A DNA stretch of 64,000 bases from JBBQWZ01 sp038210135. Its GTDB lineage: Bacteria > Acidobacteriota > Terriglobia > Bryobacterales > Bryobacteraceae. A model generated the notes under the pieces. The model was not told the DNA's origin. It worked only from the letters and a program-made list of their open reading frames with translations, and ran no database searches. Within the stretch, counting starts at the first letter, position 1, and every line of letters begins with the position of its first letter. This document shows positions 26,488-35,732 of this stretch, piece by piece. Position numbers and translations under genes: made by a program. Where the stretch lies: the NCBI GenBank assembly GCA_038210135.1, contig JBBQWZ010000024.1, positions 31,371-95,370 on the forward strand, read 5' to 3'.

Positions 26488-28986
26488 ATGGGAACTCTGG
26501 GCCAGGACGTCCGATTCGCGCTGCGGACATTCAAGAAGTCGCCGCTTTTCGTTGCGGTCGCCGTCGTTTCCCTGGCCTTGGGCATCGGGGCGAACACGGC
26601 GATTTTTTCGCTGATCGATCAAGTTCTTTTGCGGTTACTGCCGGTAAAGGATCCGGAACAGTTAGTGCTGTTGTGGGCCCGGGGCCAGCATTATGGCAGC
26701 AACAATGGCCGACAGCGGTTGTCGTATCCGATGTACAAGGACATCAGCGCGCACAACGAAGTATTCAACGGAATGTTTTGTCGTTGGGATACCAATTTCA
26801 GTCTCAGCGCGGACGGTAAGAGCGAACGAGTCTCCGGAGAACTGGTTTCGGGGACGTATTTTCCGGTGCTTGGCGTCGGCGCAGCACTCGGTCGCGTGTT
26901 TGGTCCGGAAGACGATCAGGCGCCGGGCGGACATCCTTACGCGGTGTTGAGTTACCGCTACTGGATGTCCCGGTTCGGTGGCCAGCGCGACGTAATCGGC
27001 AAGAAGATCATTGTCAACGGGTACCCTCTGACCATTATCGGAGTCAGTCAGGCCGGCTTCGACGGTCTGGATCCGACGCACTCTCTGCAGATTCGCATTC
27101 CGATCATGATGAAGCCGCAGATGGACACATTGGGCTTTTATACCCTCGAAGGACGCCGGGGCCGTTGGGTCAACGTTCTTGGACGAATGAAGCCAGGCGT
27201 GACGCAGGCGCAAGTAAAAGCCAGTTTGCAGCCATATTTTCATCAGATGCTCGAAATGGAGGTGACGGAGAAAGAATTCGCGCGCGCCGCGCCGGAATCA
27301 AAACTGGCTTTCCTGAAGATGTTCCTGGACATTCTGCCGGGCGGAACGGGTCAATCTGACCTGCGCCGTCAGTTTTCAACCGCACTGCTGGTGTTGATGG
27401 GCGTCGTCGGATTGGTTCTCTTAATTGCTTGTGCCAACGTTGCAAACCTTCTTTTGGCGCGCGCCACCGCGCGGCAAAAAGAAATCGCCGTGCGAATTGC
27501 GTTAGGGGCATCGCGCCGGCGAATCATCTCACAATTGTTGGTTGAGAGCCTGATGTTGTCGATTGCCGGCGGCACGCTTGGAATCGTCCTGGCCATTGTG
27601 ATGGATCGCGCTTTGATCAGTTTCCTGCCCACTGAAACGAGCACGCTGAACATATCCACCTCGCCGGACTGGCGAATCTTGGGGTTCGCGTTGGCTGTCT
27701 CGATCGCCACCGGAGTCCTGTTCGGTTTGGTTCCCGCGCTGCAGGCCACGCGTCCAGATGTCGCGCCAACGTTGAAGGACCAAGCCGGCGCGGTGGTCGG
27801 CGGCGTGTCCGGTCGCCTACGAAAGATGCTGGTCGTCCTGCAGGTCACGTTATCGTTGCTGCTGTTGATTGGAGCTGGACTTTTCTTGCGCAGCCTGTCA
27901 AATCTGCGCGAGCTTGACCCCGGCTTCAAGACGCAAAACCTGCTGACGTTCTCTGTAGACCCTCCCTCAAGCGGGTACAAAGGCGATCAAACCAAGGCAT
28001 TTTACAAACGGCTTCAAGATGGCCTGCAGGCGTTGCCCGGAGTGGAGTCGGCATCGTTGGCCATCATGGCGGTACTCGAAGGGAACGAGTGGGACAGCAC
28101 CGTAACGGTAGAGTCCTATGTGGCCAAGCCGGGCGAGTATGTCGGTCCGCATATGAATTTTGTGGCGCCGGATTACTTCAAGACGATGCAAATCCCTCTG
28201 CTCCTGGGCCGCGATTTTCGCGAATCGGACGAAAAGGGCGCTCCGAAAGTCGCGATCATCAACGAACGGTTCGCGAAGGAATATTTCGGCGGGGTAGACG
28301 CGATCGGCAAGCGGCTCGGAATGGGCGGCGATCCGGGTACGAAGATCGACATGACGGTAGTCGGCGTAGTGAAAGATTCCAAGTACGAAGGCATGCGCGA
28401 AGAGATGCCGCTCGAGTTGATCCTTCCTCAGCGCCAGACGTTCGACCTCGGAATGAATGCGTATGTGCGGACGGCTCGTGATCCGGGGGCGATGTTCGGC
28501 GCCATCCGAAAACTCGTCTCCGACATCGACACGAACCTGCCGGTCAGCGACATGAAGACGCTGGAGCATCAGCTCGACAATTCCTTGCTGACGGAGCGGC
28601 TGGTGGCCAGCTTGTCCGTGGCATTCGGCATTTTGGCGACCTTGCTTGCCGCAATCGGGCTGTACGGCGTAATGGCGTATTCGGTGGCGCAGCGGACGCG
28701 CGAAATCGGCATCCGGATGGCATTGGGCGCGCCTTCGAGCAACGTGTTCTGGATGGTGATCAAAGAATCGCTGATGCTGCTTGGAATCGGCGTGGCGGCG
28801 GGACTCTTGCTGTCGTACGCAATGACGGGATACGTGAAGTCGCAACTCTATGGTGTGACGCCGAACGATCCTTTAACGATTGTGCTGGCAACGTTAGGGA
28901 TCGCAGCGGTGGCGATCGGGTCCGCGTACATTCCAGCGAGGCGGGCGATACGAATCGATCCAATTCGGGCGTTGCGGTGGGAGTAG
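26488..28986 (+). CDS. ADOP/MacB-like ABC transporter permease
   Basis: 832 residues. Architecture is that of the acidobacterial-duplicated-orphan permease (ADOP): membrane helix (VAVAVVSLALGIGANTAIF), a periplasmic MacB-type domain, three more helices with an FtsX domain (VLMGVVGLVLLIACANVANLLLARA), then the repeated second half (FGILATLLAAIGLYGVMAY). No ATPase is adjacent, as is usual for ADOP genes. Starts at TTG 26452 or ATG 26470 are possible; MGTLGQDVRFALRTFKKSP is the family-typical beginning. Confidence 0.9.
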   Translation: MGTLGQDVRFALRTFKKSPLFVAVAVVSLALGIGANTAIFSLIDQVLLRLLPVKDPEQLVLLWARGQHYGSNNGRQRLSYPMYKDISAHNEVFNGMFCRWDTNFSLSADGKSERVSGELVSGTYFPVLGVGAALGRVFGPEDDQAPGGHPYAVLSYRYWMSRFGGQRDVIGKKIIVNGYPLTIIGVSQAGFDGLDPTHSLQIRIPIMMKPQMDTLGFYTLEGRRGRWVNVLGRMKPGVTQAQVKASLQPYFHQMLEMEVTEKEFARAAPESKLAFLKMFLDILPGGTGQSDLRRQFSTALLVLMGVVGLVLLIACANVANLLLARATARQKEIAVRIALGASRRRIISQLLVESLMLSIAGGTLGIVLAIVMDRALISFLPTETSTLNISTSPDWRILGFALAVSIATGVLFGLVPALQATRPDVAPTLKDQAGAVVGGVSGRLRKMLVVLQVTLSLLLLIGAGLFLRSLSNLRELDPGFKTQNLLTFSVDPPSSGYKGDQTKAFYKRLQDGLQALPGVESASLAIMAVLEGNEWDSTVTVESYVAKPGEYVGPHMNFVAPDYFKTMQIPLLLGRDFRESDEKGAPKVAIINERFAKEYFGGVDAIGKRLGMGGDPGTKIDMTVVGVVKDSKYEGMREEMPLELILPQRQTFDLGMNAYVRTARDPGAMFGAIRKLVSDIDTNLPVSDMKTLEHQLDNSLLTERLVASLSVAFGILATLLAAIGLYGVMAYSVAQRTREIGIRMALGAPSSNVFWMVIKESLMLLGIGVAAGLLLSYAMTGYVKSQLYGVTPNDPLTIVLATLGIAAVAIGSAYIPARRAIRIDPIRALRWE

Positions 28987-29001
28987 GCGTAGACTTTAGT
29001 T

Positions 29002-30000
29002 GTGAAACTATCAGAAGGAAAGCTCAAACATCTCAAGGCACTTTCGAATTCCGCGGGCGTTATCGCCGCGGCGGCAATGGATCAGCGGGGCAGTCTGCAG
29101 AAGTCCATCGCGTCGGCAAAGGGCATCGATCCGAAAGCAGTTACGCCGGAGATGATGAGCGAGTTCAAAACGTCGGTTGTCAAGGTTTTGACGCCGCATG
29201 CGAGCGCGATTCTGCTCGATCCTGAATTCGGTTTAGAGGCCGCCAAGGCGCGGGCTTCGAATGCGGGTCTACTGCTCGCCTACGAGGAATCGGGCTACGA
29301 CAACACGCAGCCGGGCCGCCTGCCGGACCTGCTGCCGCACGTTTCGGCGAAGCGGATTGTCGATTGGGGCGCGGATGCGGTCAAGATCCTGATCTACTAT
29401 TCGCCGTTCGACGAGACCAGCGTTAACGACATTAAGCACGCCTTCATCGAACGCATCGGCGCGGAATGCACAGCTTTCGACATTCCTTTCTTTCTTGAAT
29501 TCATTGGCTACGACCCCAAGGGCGGCGACGAGAAGGGCCTGCAATACGCGAAGAAGAAGCCGGATGTCGTGATCGGCGCGATGCAGGAATTTTCAAAGCC
29601 GCAGTATGCGGTCGATGTGCTGAAGGTCGAAGTCCCGATCATCGCCGCGTTTGTCGAAGGCTCCAGGTTCCACAAGGGGCAGACGGCGTACACGCGCAAA
29701 GAGGCGCTGGACCTCTTCCGGAAAGCCGCCGACGTCGTTTCGAAGCCTTTCATTTACCTGTCAGCGGGCGTCAGCAATCCGGAGTTCATCGAAAATCTGG
29801 AGATGGCGGCGGAGGCAGGAACGGCGTATTCGGGTGTCCTCTGTGGTCGCGCGACCTGGAAAGACGGCATGGCAATCTACGCAAAGCAGGGTGTAGCGGC
29901 GCTCGAAGACTGGCTGTCAAACGAAGGCGTCGACAACATTAACCGCGTGAATGAGGCGATCAAACCGGCGACTCCGTGGGCGAAGCGTCTGGGGCTTTAA
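29002..30000 (+). CDS. lacD: tagatose-1,6-bisphosphate aldolase-like protein
   Basis: 332 residues from a GTG, 15 bases after the ADOP gene. Class I aldolase barrel: AAMDQRGSL at the start, LLDPEFGL, LLAYEESGYD, the Schiff-base Lys in AVKILIYYSPFD, EFIGYD and GVLCGRATWK. Cleaves tagatose-1,6-bisphosphate to DHAP and glyceraldehyde-3-phosphate in LacD; the family also takes related ketose phosphates. The partner kinase is not nearby. Confidence 0.88.
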   Translation: MKLSEGKLKHLKALSNSAGVIAAAAMDQRGSLQKSIASAKGIDPKAVTPEMMSEFKTSVVKVLTPHASAILLDPEFGLEAAKARASNAGLLLAYEESGYDNTQPGRLPDLLPHVSAKRIVDWGADAVKILIYYSPFDETSVNDIKHAFIERIGAECTAFDIPFFLEFIGYDPKGGDEKGLQYAKKKPDVVIGAMQEFSKPQYAVDVLKVEVPIIAAFVEGSRFHKGQTAYTRKEALDLFRKAADVVSKPFIYLSAGVSNPEFIENLEMAAEAGTAYSGVLCGRATWKDGMAIYAKQGVAALEDWLSNEGVDNINRVNEAIKPATPWAKRLGL

Positions 30001-30015
30001 AGGAAGTCCACTGCG

Positions 30016-30531
30016 ATGGCGAGCAAGACGCTGATGTCGGTTGAAGAGTATCTGCGAACGACGTTCGACGATGGCGATTGCGAATACGTCGATGGTGAGA
30101 TCGTGGAGCGCAACGTGGGCAAATACTCTCATAGCTGGATTCAAAAGCGTCTGCTCGCTGTTCTAGCGCCTCTCGAAGAGCGCCTCGGGATCGGGGCCTT
30201 CCAAGAACTTCGGTTCCGAGCTACTTCTTCGCGGTACCGCATTCCGGATATTGGCGTGTGGCGGAAAAACGACCTGGGAGCAGAGGTGCCGTCAACGCCG
30301 CCGCTCTTGGCCATTGAGATCCTGTCGACTGACGACCGGATGAGCCGGGTGGTTTTGAAGGTCCACGAATACTTGGCGGTGGGGGTTGCCTGCGTGTGGG
30401 TAATCGATCCGGAGGAAGCGAAGGCGATCATTTATTCGCAAAAAGATCGCGAAGGAACGGTGAGCGAGCTGCTGGCGATGGAAAATCCGGACATCGTGAT
30501 CCGGCTGGCGGACGTGCTTCCTCCGGCTTAG
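30016..30531 (+). CDS. Uma2 family protein (DUF820), copy 2
   Basis: 171 residues. Paralogue of copy 1: VEEYLRTTFDDGDCEYVDGEIVERNVG, RIPDIGVW, PPLLAIEILSTDD, KVHEYLAVGVACVWVIDPEE. It starts 15 bases after lacD and is probably cotranscribed with it. The family's DNase-like residues (Asp in PDIGV, Glu in IEIL) are present. Role unknown. Confidence 0.9.
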   Translation: MASKTLMSVEEYLRTTFDDGDCEYVDGEIVERNVGKYSHSWIQKRLLAVLAPLEERLGIGAFQELRFRATSSRYRIPDIGVWRKNDLGAEVPSTPPLLAIEILSTDDRMSRVVLKVHEYLAVGVACVWVIDPEEAKAIIYSQKDREGTVSELLAMENPDIVIRLADVLPPA

Positions 30532-30561
30532 CGCGACAGTCTTCTTTATCGAAGGGTCAAA

Positions 30562-30909
30562 TTGCGGAATTCGTCTTCTGAGTCCGCTCTATACAAGCTC
30601 AAGCTGATCCACACAATAATCTGGGCGTTCTTCGCCATTTGTATCGTGGCGATTCCTCTGGCGGCGTTTTACTCCCGATTCTCGATAGCCGCTGTTTTGA
30701 GCGGACTGGTTTGGATCGAGTGCGCTGTGCTGGCGACTAACAATTGGCGCTGTCCTCTTACGGACGTCGCCGGCGGGTACACCACGGAACGCTCGGACAA
30801 TTTCGATATTTTTCTGCCACCGTGGCTGGCACGATACAACAAGACGATTTTCGGAAGTCTATTTGTCGCCGCGGAAATATTCGCGTTGGCGCGGTGGGTA
30901 AATCCGTAA
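30562..30909 (+). CDS. small membrane protein, unknown function
   Basis: 115 residues from a TTG preceded by GAAGGG. Three hydrophobic segments: IHTIIWAFFAICIVAIPLAAFY (about 16-37), SIAAVLSGLVWIECAVLA (about 41-58) and FGSLFVAAEIFALARW (about 97-112). A NNWRCPLTD and GGYTTERSDNFDIFLPPWLARYN loop between helices 2 and 3 resembles DUF2784-type small proteins, but this is a by-eye guess. Confidence 0.65.
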   Translation: MRNSSSESALYKLKLIHTIIWAFFAICIVAIPLAAFYSRFSIAAVLSGLVWIECAVLATNNWRCPLTDVAGGYTTERSDNFDIFLPPWLARYNKTIFGSLFVAAEIFALARWVNP

Positions 30910-30924
30910 GCTCAGCCTTACAGT

Positions 30925-32181
30925 TCAGACGGCGATCGCGACGGGCTCGCCTTCTTCTTCGAGCGCGGGCATCGGCCCATTCGGGATCTCGACACCTTCC
31001 CACTTCGCTACGACCGCGCTTGCCAGGCAATTTCCCAAGACGTTGACGGACGTGCGCGCCATGTCCATCAATGTGTCTACACCGAGAATCACTAGTACGC
31101 CCTCTTGCGGCAGACCAAAAGTTGCCAGGGTTCCGGCCAGAATAACGAGCGAAGCGCGCGGCACCCCGGCAACGCCTTTGCTCGTCAGCATCAGTGTCAA
31201 CATCATTACGATCTGCCGGCCGAGGGGCATATCGATTCCCGCGGCCTGTGCGACGAAAACCCCGGCGAGAGCCAGGTAGAGCGTCGTGCCGTCGAGGTTG
31301 AAGCTGTAGCCTGTCGGCAGGACAAAGCTGACGATATGCTTTGGAACTCCGAAGCGCTCCATGTTCTTGAGTGCCAGTGGCAGAGCGGATTCGCTCGAAG
31401 CCGTCGCAAACGCAATCGACCACGGCTCCTTGGCTGCTTGAATGAAACGATGCAGAGGGAGCCGGCAGATCACGATGACCGCGCCGAGAATGAATACGAC
31501 GAAAAAGACTTCCGCCGCATAGAGGGTCAGCACGAGTTTCCCGAGATATTGCAGAATTCCGAGTCCCTTGCTCCCGACGGTCGATGCCATGGCGCCGAAA
31601 ACTCCGAGCGGCGCCAGATACATCACGTACTTCGTGTAGCGGAACATGATCTCCGACAACGACTCGGCAAATTCGAGCATAGGTTTCGACTTCGAGCCGA
31701 TGGCCGCCGCGGCGGTTCCGAAGAGGAACGCGAAAACCACGATCTGGAGTACTTCGCCTTTCGCCATTGCTTCGATAATGCTTGCCGGAAACGTATGCTC
31801 GAGGATGTGAGCGAAGCTGGTATCGGCCTTTTGCAAGGTTTCCGTGCCGGCCGGTTGATCGAGTTTTACGCCCACCCCGGGTTTCACGATATTGACGAAC
31901 AGGAGCCCGACGACCAGCGCCAGCGTGGTTACGATCTCAAAATAAAGAATCGCTTTTCCGCCAATGCGCCCCATCGTTTTTACGTTGCCGGTGGCGGCGA
32001 TGCCGTGGACCAGGGTTCCGAACAGCAGCGGCGCGATGATCGATTTGATCATCCGCAGGAAGATGGTTGAGAGCAGACCCATTTCCTTGGCCGGTTCCGG
32101 AAAAAACACTCCAAAGAGCACTCCCGCGAAGAGTCCGATAAAGATCCACGACGTCAACGAAATTCGCTTCAGCATGCCCAA
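30925..32181 (-). CDS. dicarboxylate/amino acid:cation symporter
   Basis: 418 residues, DAACS family (GltP/DctA-like). The opening helices (SWIFIGLFAGVLFGVFFP, FLRMIKSIIAPLLFGTLVHGIA) and the transport core are intact: TASSESALPLAL hairpin loop, PTGYSFNLDGTTLYLALA and the TSKGVAGVPRASLVIL second hairpin. Takes up C4-dicarboxylates or acidic amino acids with H+ or Na+. Monocistronic; the next gene on the same strand stops 1 base upstream. Confidence 0.9.
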   Translation of the reverse strand: MGMLKRISLTSWIFIGLFAGVLFGVFFPEPAKEMGLLSTIFLRMIKSIIAPLLFGTLVHGIAATGNVKTMGRIGGKAILYFEIVTTLALVVGLLFVNIVKPGVGVKLDQPAGTETLQKADTSFAHILEHTFPASIIEAMAKGEVLQIVVFAFLFGTAAAAIGSKSKPMLEFAESLSEIMFRYTKYVMYLAPLGVFGAMASTVGSKGLGILQYLGKLVLTLYAAEVFFVVFILGAVIVICRLPLHRFIQAAKEPWSIAFATASSESALPLALKNMERFGVPKHIVSFVLPTGYSFNLDGTTLYLALAGVFVAQAAGIDMPLGRQIVMMLTLMLTSKGVAGVPRASLVILAGTLATFGLPQEGVLVILGVDTLMDMARTSVNVLGNCLASAVVAKWEGVEIPNGPMPALEEEGEPVAIAV

Positions 32182-32182
32182 T

Positions 32183-33046
32183 TTAGCGCTCTCCCCATTT
32201 CAATTTCTCGCGTAAAACGTCAAAAAACAGCATTTTGGGCGGACGAATCAGATGGATGGCGTGCTTCGACTGGCGGCAGACCACGCGGTCGCCATTCATC
32301 AGCAACTCGCCGACCTGGCCATCGATCGTCAGATACGTCGAGCTGTCTTCGCCGCGATTTAGAATCTGAATCACGCTGGTATCCTGCACGATGACGGGCC
32401 GGTTGGTCAGCGTGTGCGGACAGATCGGCGTGATGCAAAGCGCGCCTACTTGCGGCAGCATGATGGGACCACCCGCGGCCAGCGAATACGCCGTCGAACC
32501 GGTCGGCGTCGAGATGATCAGCCCATCCGCCTTATAGACGCACACGAAATGATTGTCCACGTGCGCGACCAGGTCGATCATGCGGGCGATCTCGACTTTG
32601 CTGAGCACCGCATCGTTCAGCGCTTCGTACTGCGAGACGCACTGCGCTCCGCGCCAGATTTCGCAGTGCAGCATACGGCGCTGGCCGATCCGATGTTCAC
32701 CCCGCAGGGCGCGATCCAGCTCCGGGAACAACTGATCTACGGTAATCGCGGTAAGAAATCCAAGGCTGCCGAGATTCACAGCGAACAGCGGAATCTCCCT
32801 CCCGGCAATCGCGCGCGCGGCGGAAAGCAGGGTGCCATCGCCGCCGAGCACGATCACGAGCTGCGTTCCATCCGGCACTTGCTCACGCGGCAGACCGGAC
32901 GAGCGGCCCGCATACTCCGAGGTCTCGGGATCCAGGCGGACCGCGATATCGCGCTGCTCGAGCCACGCGATCAATTGCGGCACCAGCGTCACCGCTTCGA
33001 CGCTCTTCGGTTTCGAAAGAATGCCGACCGTATCAATGGCGTGCAT
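32183..33046 (-). CDS. nadK: NAD kinase
   Basis: 287 residues, ATP-NAD kinase making NADP. The nucleotide loop VLGGDGTLLSA, NLGSLGFL, ADGLIISTPTGSTAYSLAAGGP and the LTIDGQ stretch are diagnostic. The ATG at 33046 overlaps the end of tlyA by 14 bases. Last gene of the xseB-polyprenyl synthase-tlyA-nadK unit. Confidence 0.93.
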   Translation of the reverse strand: MHAIDTVGILSKPKSVEAVTLVPQLIAWLEQRDIAVRLDPETSEYAGRSSGLPREQVPDGTQLVIVLGGDGTLLSAARAIAGREIPLFAVNLGSLGFLTAITVDQLFPELDRALRGEHRIGQRRMLHCEIWRGAQCVSQYEALNDAVLSKVEIARMIDLVAHVDNHFVCVYKADGLIISTPTGSTAYSLAAGGPIMLPQVGALCITPICPHTLTNRPVIVQDTSVIQILNRGEDSSTYLTIDGQVGELLMNGDRVVCRQSKHAIHLIRPPKMLFFDVLREKLKWGER

Positions 33047-33779
33047 GTAGCAGGAACTCCCGATTGCCTTCGGTGCCGAGGATGGGGCTATCGATGATGG
33101 CCGCTCGAAAACCCAGGTCCTCAACGGCGCGACGCACGCGGTCGCACGTGGACTGATGCACCTTCGCGTCGCGGACGATGCCGCCCTTGCCAACCTCGTC
33201 GCGGCCGGCTTCAAACTGGGGCTTGACCAAAATCACAAGTTCTCCATTGTCATCCAACAGGGAGGGAAAAGTGGGGACGATCAGGGTCACCGAGATAAAG
33301 CTGACATCGCATACTATCAGGGAAACCGGCTCGCCGGTATCCGCTGGCGTCAAATTTCGAGCGTTGATTCCTTCGCGAACCACCACTCTCGGATCGGTGC
33401 GGATCTTCCAGTCGAGTTGACTGTGGCCGACGTCGAAGGCGAACACCTTTGCGGCGCCGTGTTGGAGCAGGCAGTCGGTAAATCCGCCGGTCGAGGCTCC
33501 GACATCCAAACAAACCCGGTCCCGCGGGTCGATCGCAAATTCGCGGAGCGCCGCCTCAAGTTTCAATCCGCCCCGGCTCACATAACGCGGCTGATTGGTG
33601 ACGTCGATCCGCGCATCGTTCGGCACCGTCCGACCGGGCTTGCCGGCCGGCTGACCTTCGACCAGCACGGCTCCAGCCAGCAAGAGCGCCTGCGCTTTTT
33701 CACGGGATGGAGCGAGGCCGCGGTCCACCAGCAATTGGTCGAGGCGCGTCTTGATCGGCTTCGCGGCCACGGCAATCAC
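33033..33779 (-). CDS. tlyA: TlyA-family rRNA methyltransferase
   Basis: 248 residues. Residues about 8-65 are an S4 RNA-binding domain (RLDQLLVDRGLAPSREKAQALLLAGAVLVEG), followed by an FtsJ-type methyltransferase with SAM loop LDVGASTGGFTDCLLQ, DVGHSQLDW and LVKPQFEAGR. TlyA 2'-O-methylates 16S and/or 23S rRNA. Overlaps the upstream polyprenyl synthase by 4 bases (stop/start ATGA type). Confidence 0.92.
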   Translation of the reverse strand: MIAVAAKPIKTRLDQLLVDRGLAPSREKAQALLLAGAVLVEGQPAGKPGRTVPNDARIDVTNQPRYVSRGGLKLEAALREFAIDPRDRVCLDVGASTGGFTDCLLQHGAAKVFAFDVGHSQLDWKIRTDPRVVVREGINARNLTPADTGEPVSLIVCDVSFISVTLIVPTFPSLLDDNGELVILVKPQFEAGRDEVGKGGIVRDAKVHQSTCDRVRRAVEDLGFRAAIIDSPILGTEGNREFLLHARH

Positions 33780-34660
33780 GCGGAGCGACGGACGATCAGA
33801 TCGGCAAGCTCGCGCAATCGCTCCGCCCGTTCGTCAAAGCGGTCGAGCGCAAGGTGTGCGGCCAGGCGGTGTTCCTCAGCCATCCGGCGCGATGCCTCGA
33901 TCCCGTACACGGCCGGAAATGTGATCTTCTGTTGGGCGACATCTTTACCTGCCGTCTTGCCCAGATCTTCAGAAGTCTGCTCCACGTCGAGGATGTCATC
34001 CACGATCTGAAACGCAAGGCCAGTATGCTCGCCGTAGGATGTCAACGCCGCAAGCTGGGCGTCATCCGCCTGCGCATAAATCGCTCCCATTCGAACGCTG
34101 GCGCGCAGCAGGGCTCCGGTTTTCGCGCGATGGATCGATTCGAGCAGCTTGGCATCCGGGCGCTTCCCTTCCCCTTCGATGTCATGAACCTGCCCGCCAA
34201 TCATGCCCCCAACGGTTCCCGACGCGCGTGACAATTCCTCGATCAGCGCGATCTTGCGGACCGCATCCACGCCGTCGAGTCGTGATAGCACTTCAAACGC
34301 AAGAGTAAGTAGCGCGTCCCCCGTCAGGATCGCCATCGCTTCTCCGAACTTGATGTGGCACGTGGGCAGGCCGCGCCGCAAATCATCGTTGTCCAGCGCC
34401 GGAAGATCGTCATGAATCAGCGAATACGTATGGATCAGTTCGAGCGCGCAGGCCGCCCGTTCGACGCCAATCGGCGCGTCGGAAATCGATTCCGCCGAGG
34501 CCATGCATAGAAGCGGCCGGATCCGCTTTCCGCCGGCAAATAAGCTGTACCGCATGGCGCGGTGTATGGTCTCGGGAGATTCCGTGAGCGGCGGAACAAC
34601 CACGTCGAGCGTCTGATCGACGAGCTGTTGCTGACCGGTGATGTATTGGTCGAGCGTCAT
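33776..34660 (-). CDS. ispA: polyprenyl (farnesyl/geranylgeranyl) diphosphate synthase
   Basis: 294 residues. Chain elongation of isoprenoid diphosphates. First Asp-rich motif HDDLPALDNDDLRRG and second motif QIVDDILDVEQTSEDLGK are intact; the KRIRPLL and GGQVHD stretches also fit. Residues before the first motif (LELIHTYSLIHDD) suggest a short-chain (C15/C20) product. Lies 12 bases after xseB, a common ispA position. Confidence 0.9.
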   Translation of the reverse strand: MTLDQYITGQQQLVDQTLDVVVPPLTESPETIHRAMRYSLFAGGKRIRPLLCMASAESISDAPIGVERAACALELIHTYSLIHDDLPALDNDDLRRGLPTCHIKFGEAMAILTGDALLTLAFEVLSRLDGVDAVRKIALIEELSRASGTVGGMIGGQVHDIEGEGKRPDAKLLESIHRAKTGALLRASVRMGAIYAQADDAQLAALTSYGEHTGLAFQIVDDILDVEQTSEDLGKTAGKDVAQQKITFPAVYGIEASRRMAEEHRLAAHLALDRFDERAERLRELADLIVRRSA

Positions 34661-34672
34661 GTTTGCTGGCGG

Positions 34673-34924
34673 CTATTTGGAAGTGCGGAAGGGTTCCGGC
34701 GTGACTTTTTCGCCGCGCCGCATCAGAATTTCGACGCGTGTCTCCGCTTCTTCGAGTTGTTTACGGCAGGTCTCGCTCAGTTTCATTCCCTTTTCAAAAA
34801 GCTCGATGGCGCGCTCAAGCGGCAGCTCGCCTGCTTCCATTTCCTTCACGATTTGTTCCAATTCGTGGATCCCGGTTTCGAAGGAGGCCTTCGCTGTCAC
34901 ATCGGGATTCGCTTCGTCCGGCAT
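34673..34924 (-). CDS. xseB: exodeoxyribonuclease VII small subunit
   Basis: 83 residues, typical length. FETGIHELEQIVKEMEAGELPLERAIELFEKGMKL is the family core, forming the helical hairpin that binds XseA. XseA is not in the window. The later ATG at 34924 matches family N termini better than the upstream one at 35005. First gene of the operon with ispA, tlyA and nadK. Confidence 0.9.
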   Translation of the reverse strand: MPDEANPDVTAKASFETGIHELEQIVKEMEAGELPLERAIELFEKGMKLSETCRKQLEEAETRVEILMRRGEKVTPEPFRTSK

Positions 34925-34977
34925 CTGTCTATGATAGCCACCGCGCGGCGTCTCCGTGCGTATCAATGTGAGGCGCG

Positions 34978-35003
34978 AAGGTAAGGCACCAAGGTAAGGC
35001 GCC
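34978..35003 (+). repeat. tandem 13-bp repeat
   Basis: AAGGTAAGGCACC (34978-34990) and AAGGTAAGGCGCC (34991-35003) are adjacent and differ at one base, in the divergent gap between xseB and the AraC-type gene. Confidence 0.8.
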
Positions 35004-35025
35004 AAGCCGTGATAGGCTGATCCTC

Positions 35026-35460
35026 GTGCGCGAAGCCCGCCTGATTCTCGAGCACGATCTGTACGTCCGGCTTTGCCGCTCGCGCGATTATCTCGCCGCG
35101 AGCCTCGAAGGCAAGCCCCATCTCGAGGACGCTGCTCGCGTCGCCTTTCTGTCGCCCTATCATTTCCACCGTTTGTTCGCGCGAGCCTTCGGCGAAACGC
35201 CGCACTCCTTCCTTACACGAATGCGGATTGAACGCGCACGGCAGTTACTCGCCGCCGAACATCTGCCGGTGACCGACGTCTGCCTCGCGGTCGGATACGA
35301 GAGCTTAGGCTCGTTCTCAACGCTCTTTCGCGCGCAAACCGGCCGGACTCCGATGGAATTCCGCCGTGAAGTCCGGCGTGTGTTTCCGTCGGCGCTGATC
35401 CCGCCGGCCGGATTTATGCCCACCTGCCTGCTCTTGCGGTTCGGTTATCGAATCCACTAG
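35026..35460 (+). CDS. AraC-type transcriptional regulator, DNA-binding domain only
   Basis: 144 residues from a GTG. Two helix-turn-helix units are visible: LEDAARVAFLSPYHFHRLFARAFGETPHSFLTRMRIERARQLL and VTDVCLAVGYESLGSFSTLFRAQTGRTPMEFR. There is no N-terminal sensor domain, so it resembles MarA/SoxS-like single-domain members. The C-terminal tail (PPAGFMPTC) is extra. A tandem repeat at 34978-35003 upstream could be its own site. Confidence 0.85.
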   Translation: MREARLILEHDLYVRLCRSRDYLAASLEGKPHLEDAARVAFLSPYHFHRLFARAFGETPHSFLTRMRIERARQLLAAEHLPVTDVCLAVGYESLGSFSTLFRAQTGRTPMEFRREVRRVFPSALIPPAGFMPTCLLLRFGYRIH

Positions 35461-35506
35461 GGGGCTGTCCGCGATCGACCTTTACCGTGGTTGACTGACG
35501 AAGAGT

Positions 35507-35526
35507 CCCCGCCCTTACGGGCGGGG
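35507..35526 (+). terminator. hairpin after the AraC-type gene, possible terminator
   Basis: CCCCGCCC-TTAC-GGGCGGGG is a perfect 8-bp stem 47 bases after the stop. Only TTAA follows, so termination is weakly supported; it could instead be part of a structured leader for the VOC gene. Confidence 0.5.
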
Positions 35527-35732
35527 TTAAACGTGAGAGATCCGCGTACTAAAGGGATCTCGCGGACATCCCACTAGGCGGGATTCGTTCGAGGCTACAC
35601 TTCGCTGGCCAACGATCCAGGGCTTCCGCGATCCGCCCTGTGCAACGTGGAACAGCAAGATTCGAGAAGCGGATGGCACTCGCAGTGTGGCAACCTGAAT
35701 CGCTAGCAAAGAAGCAGAGGAAAGAAAACAAC

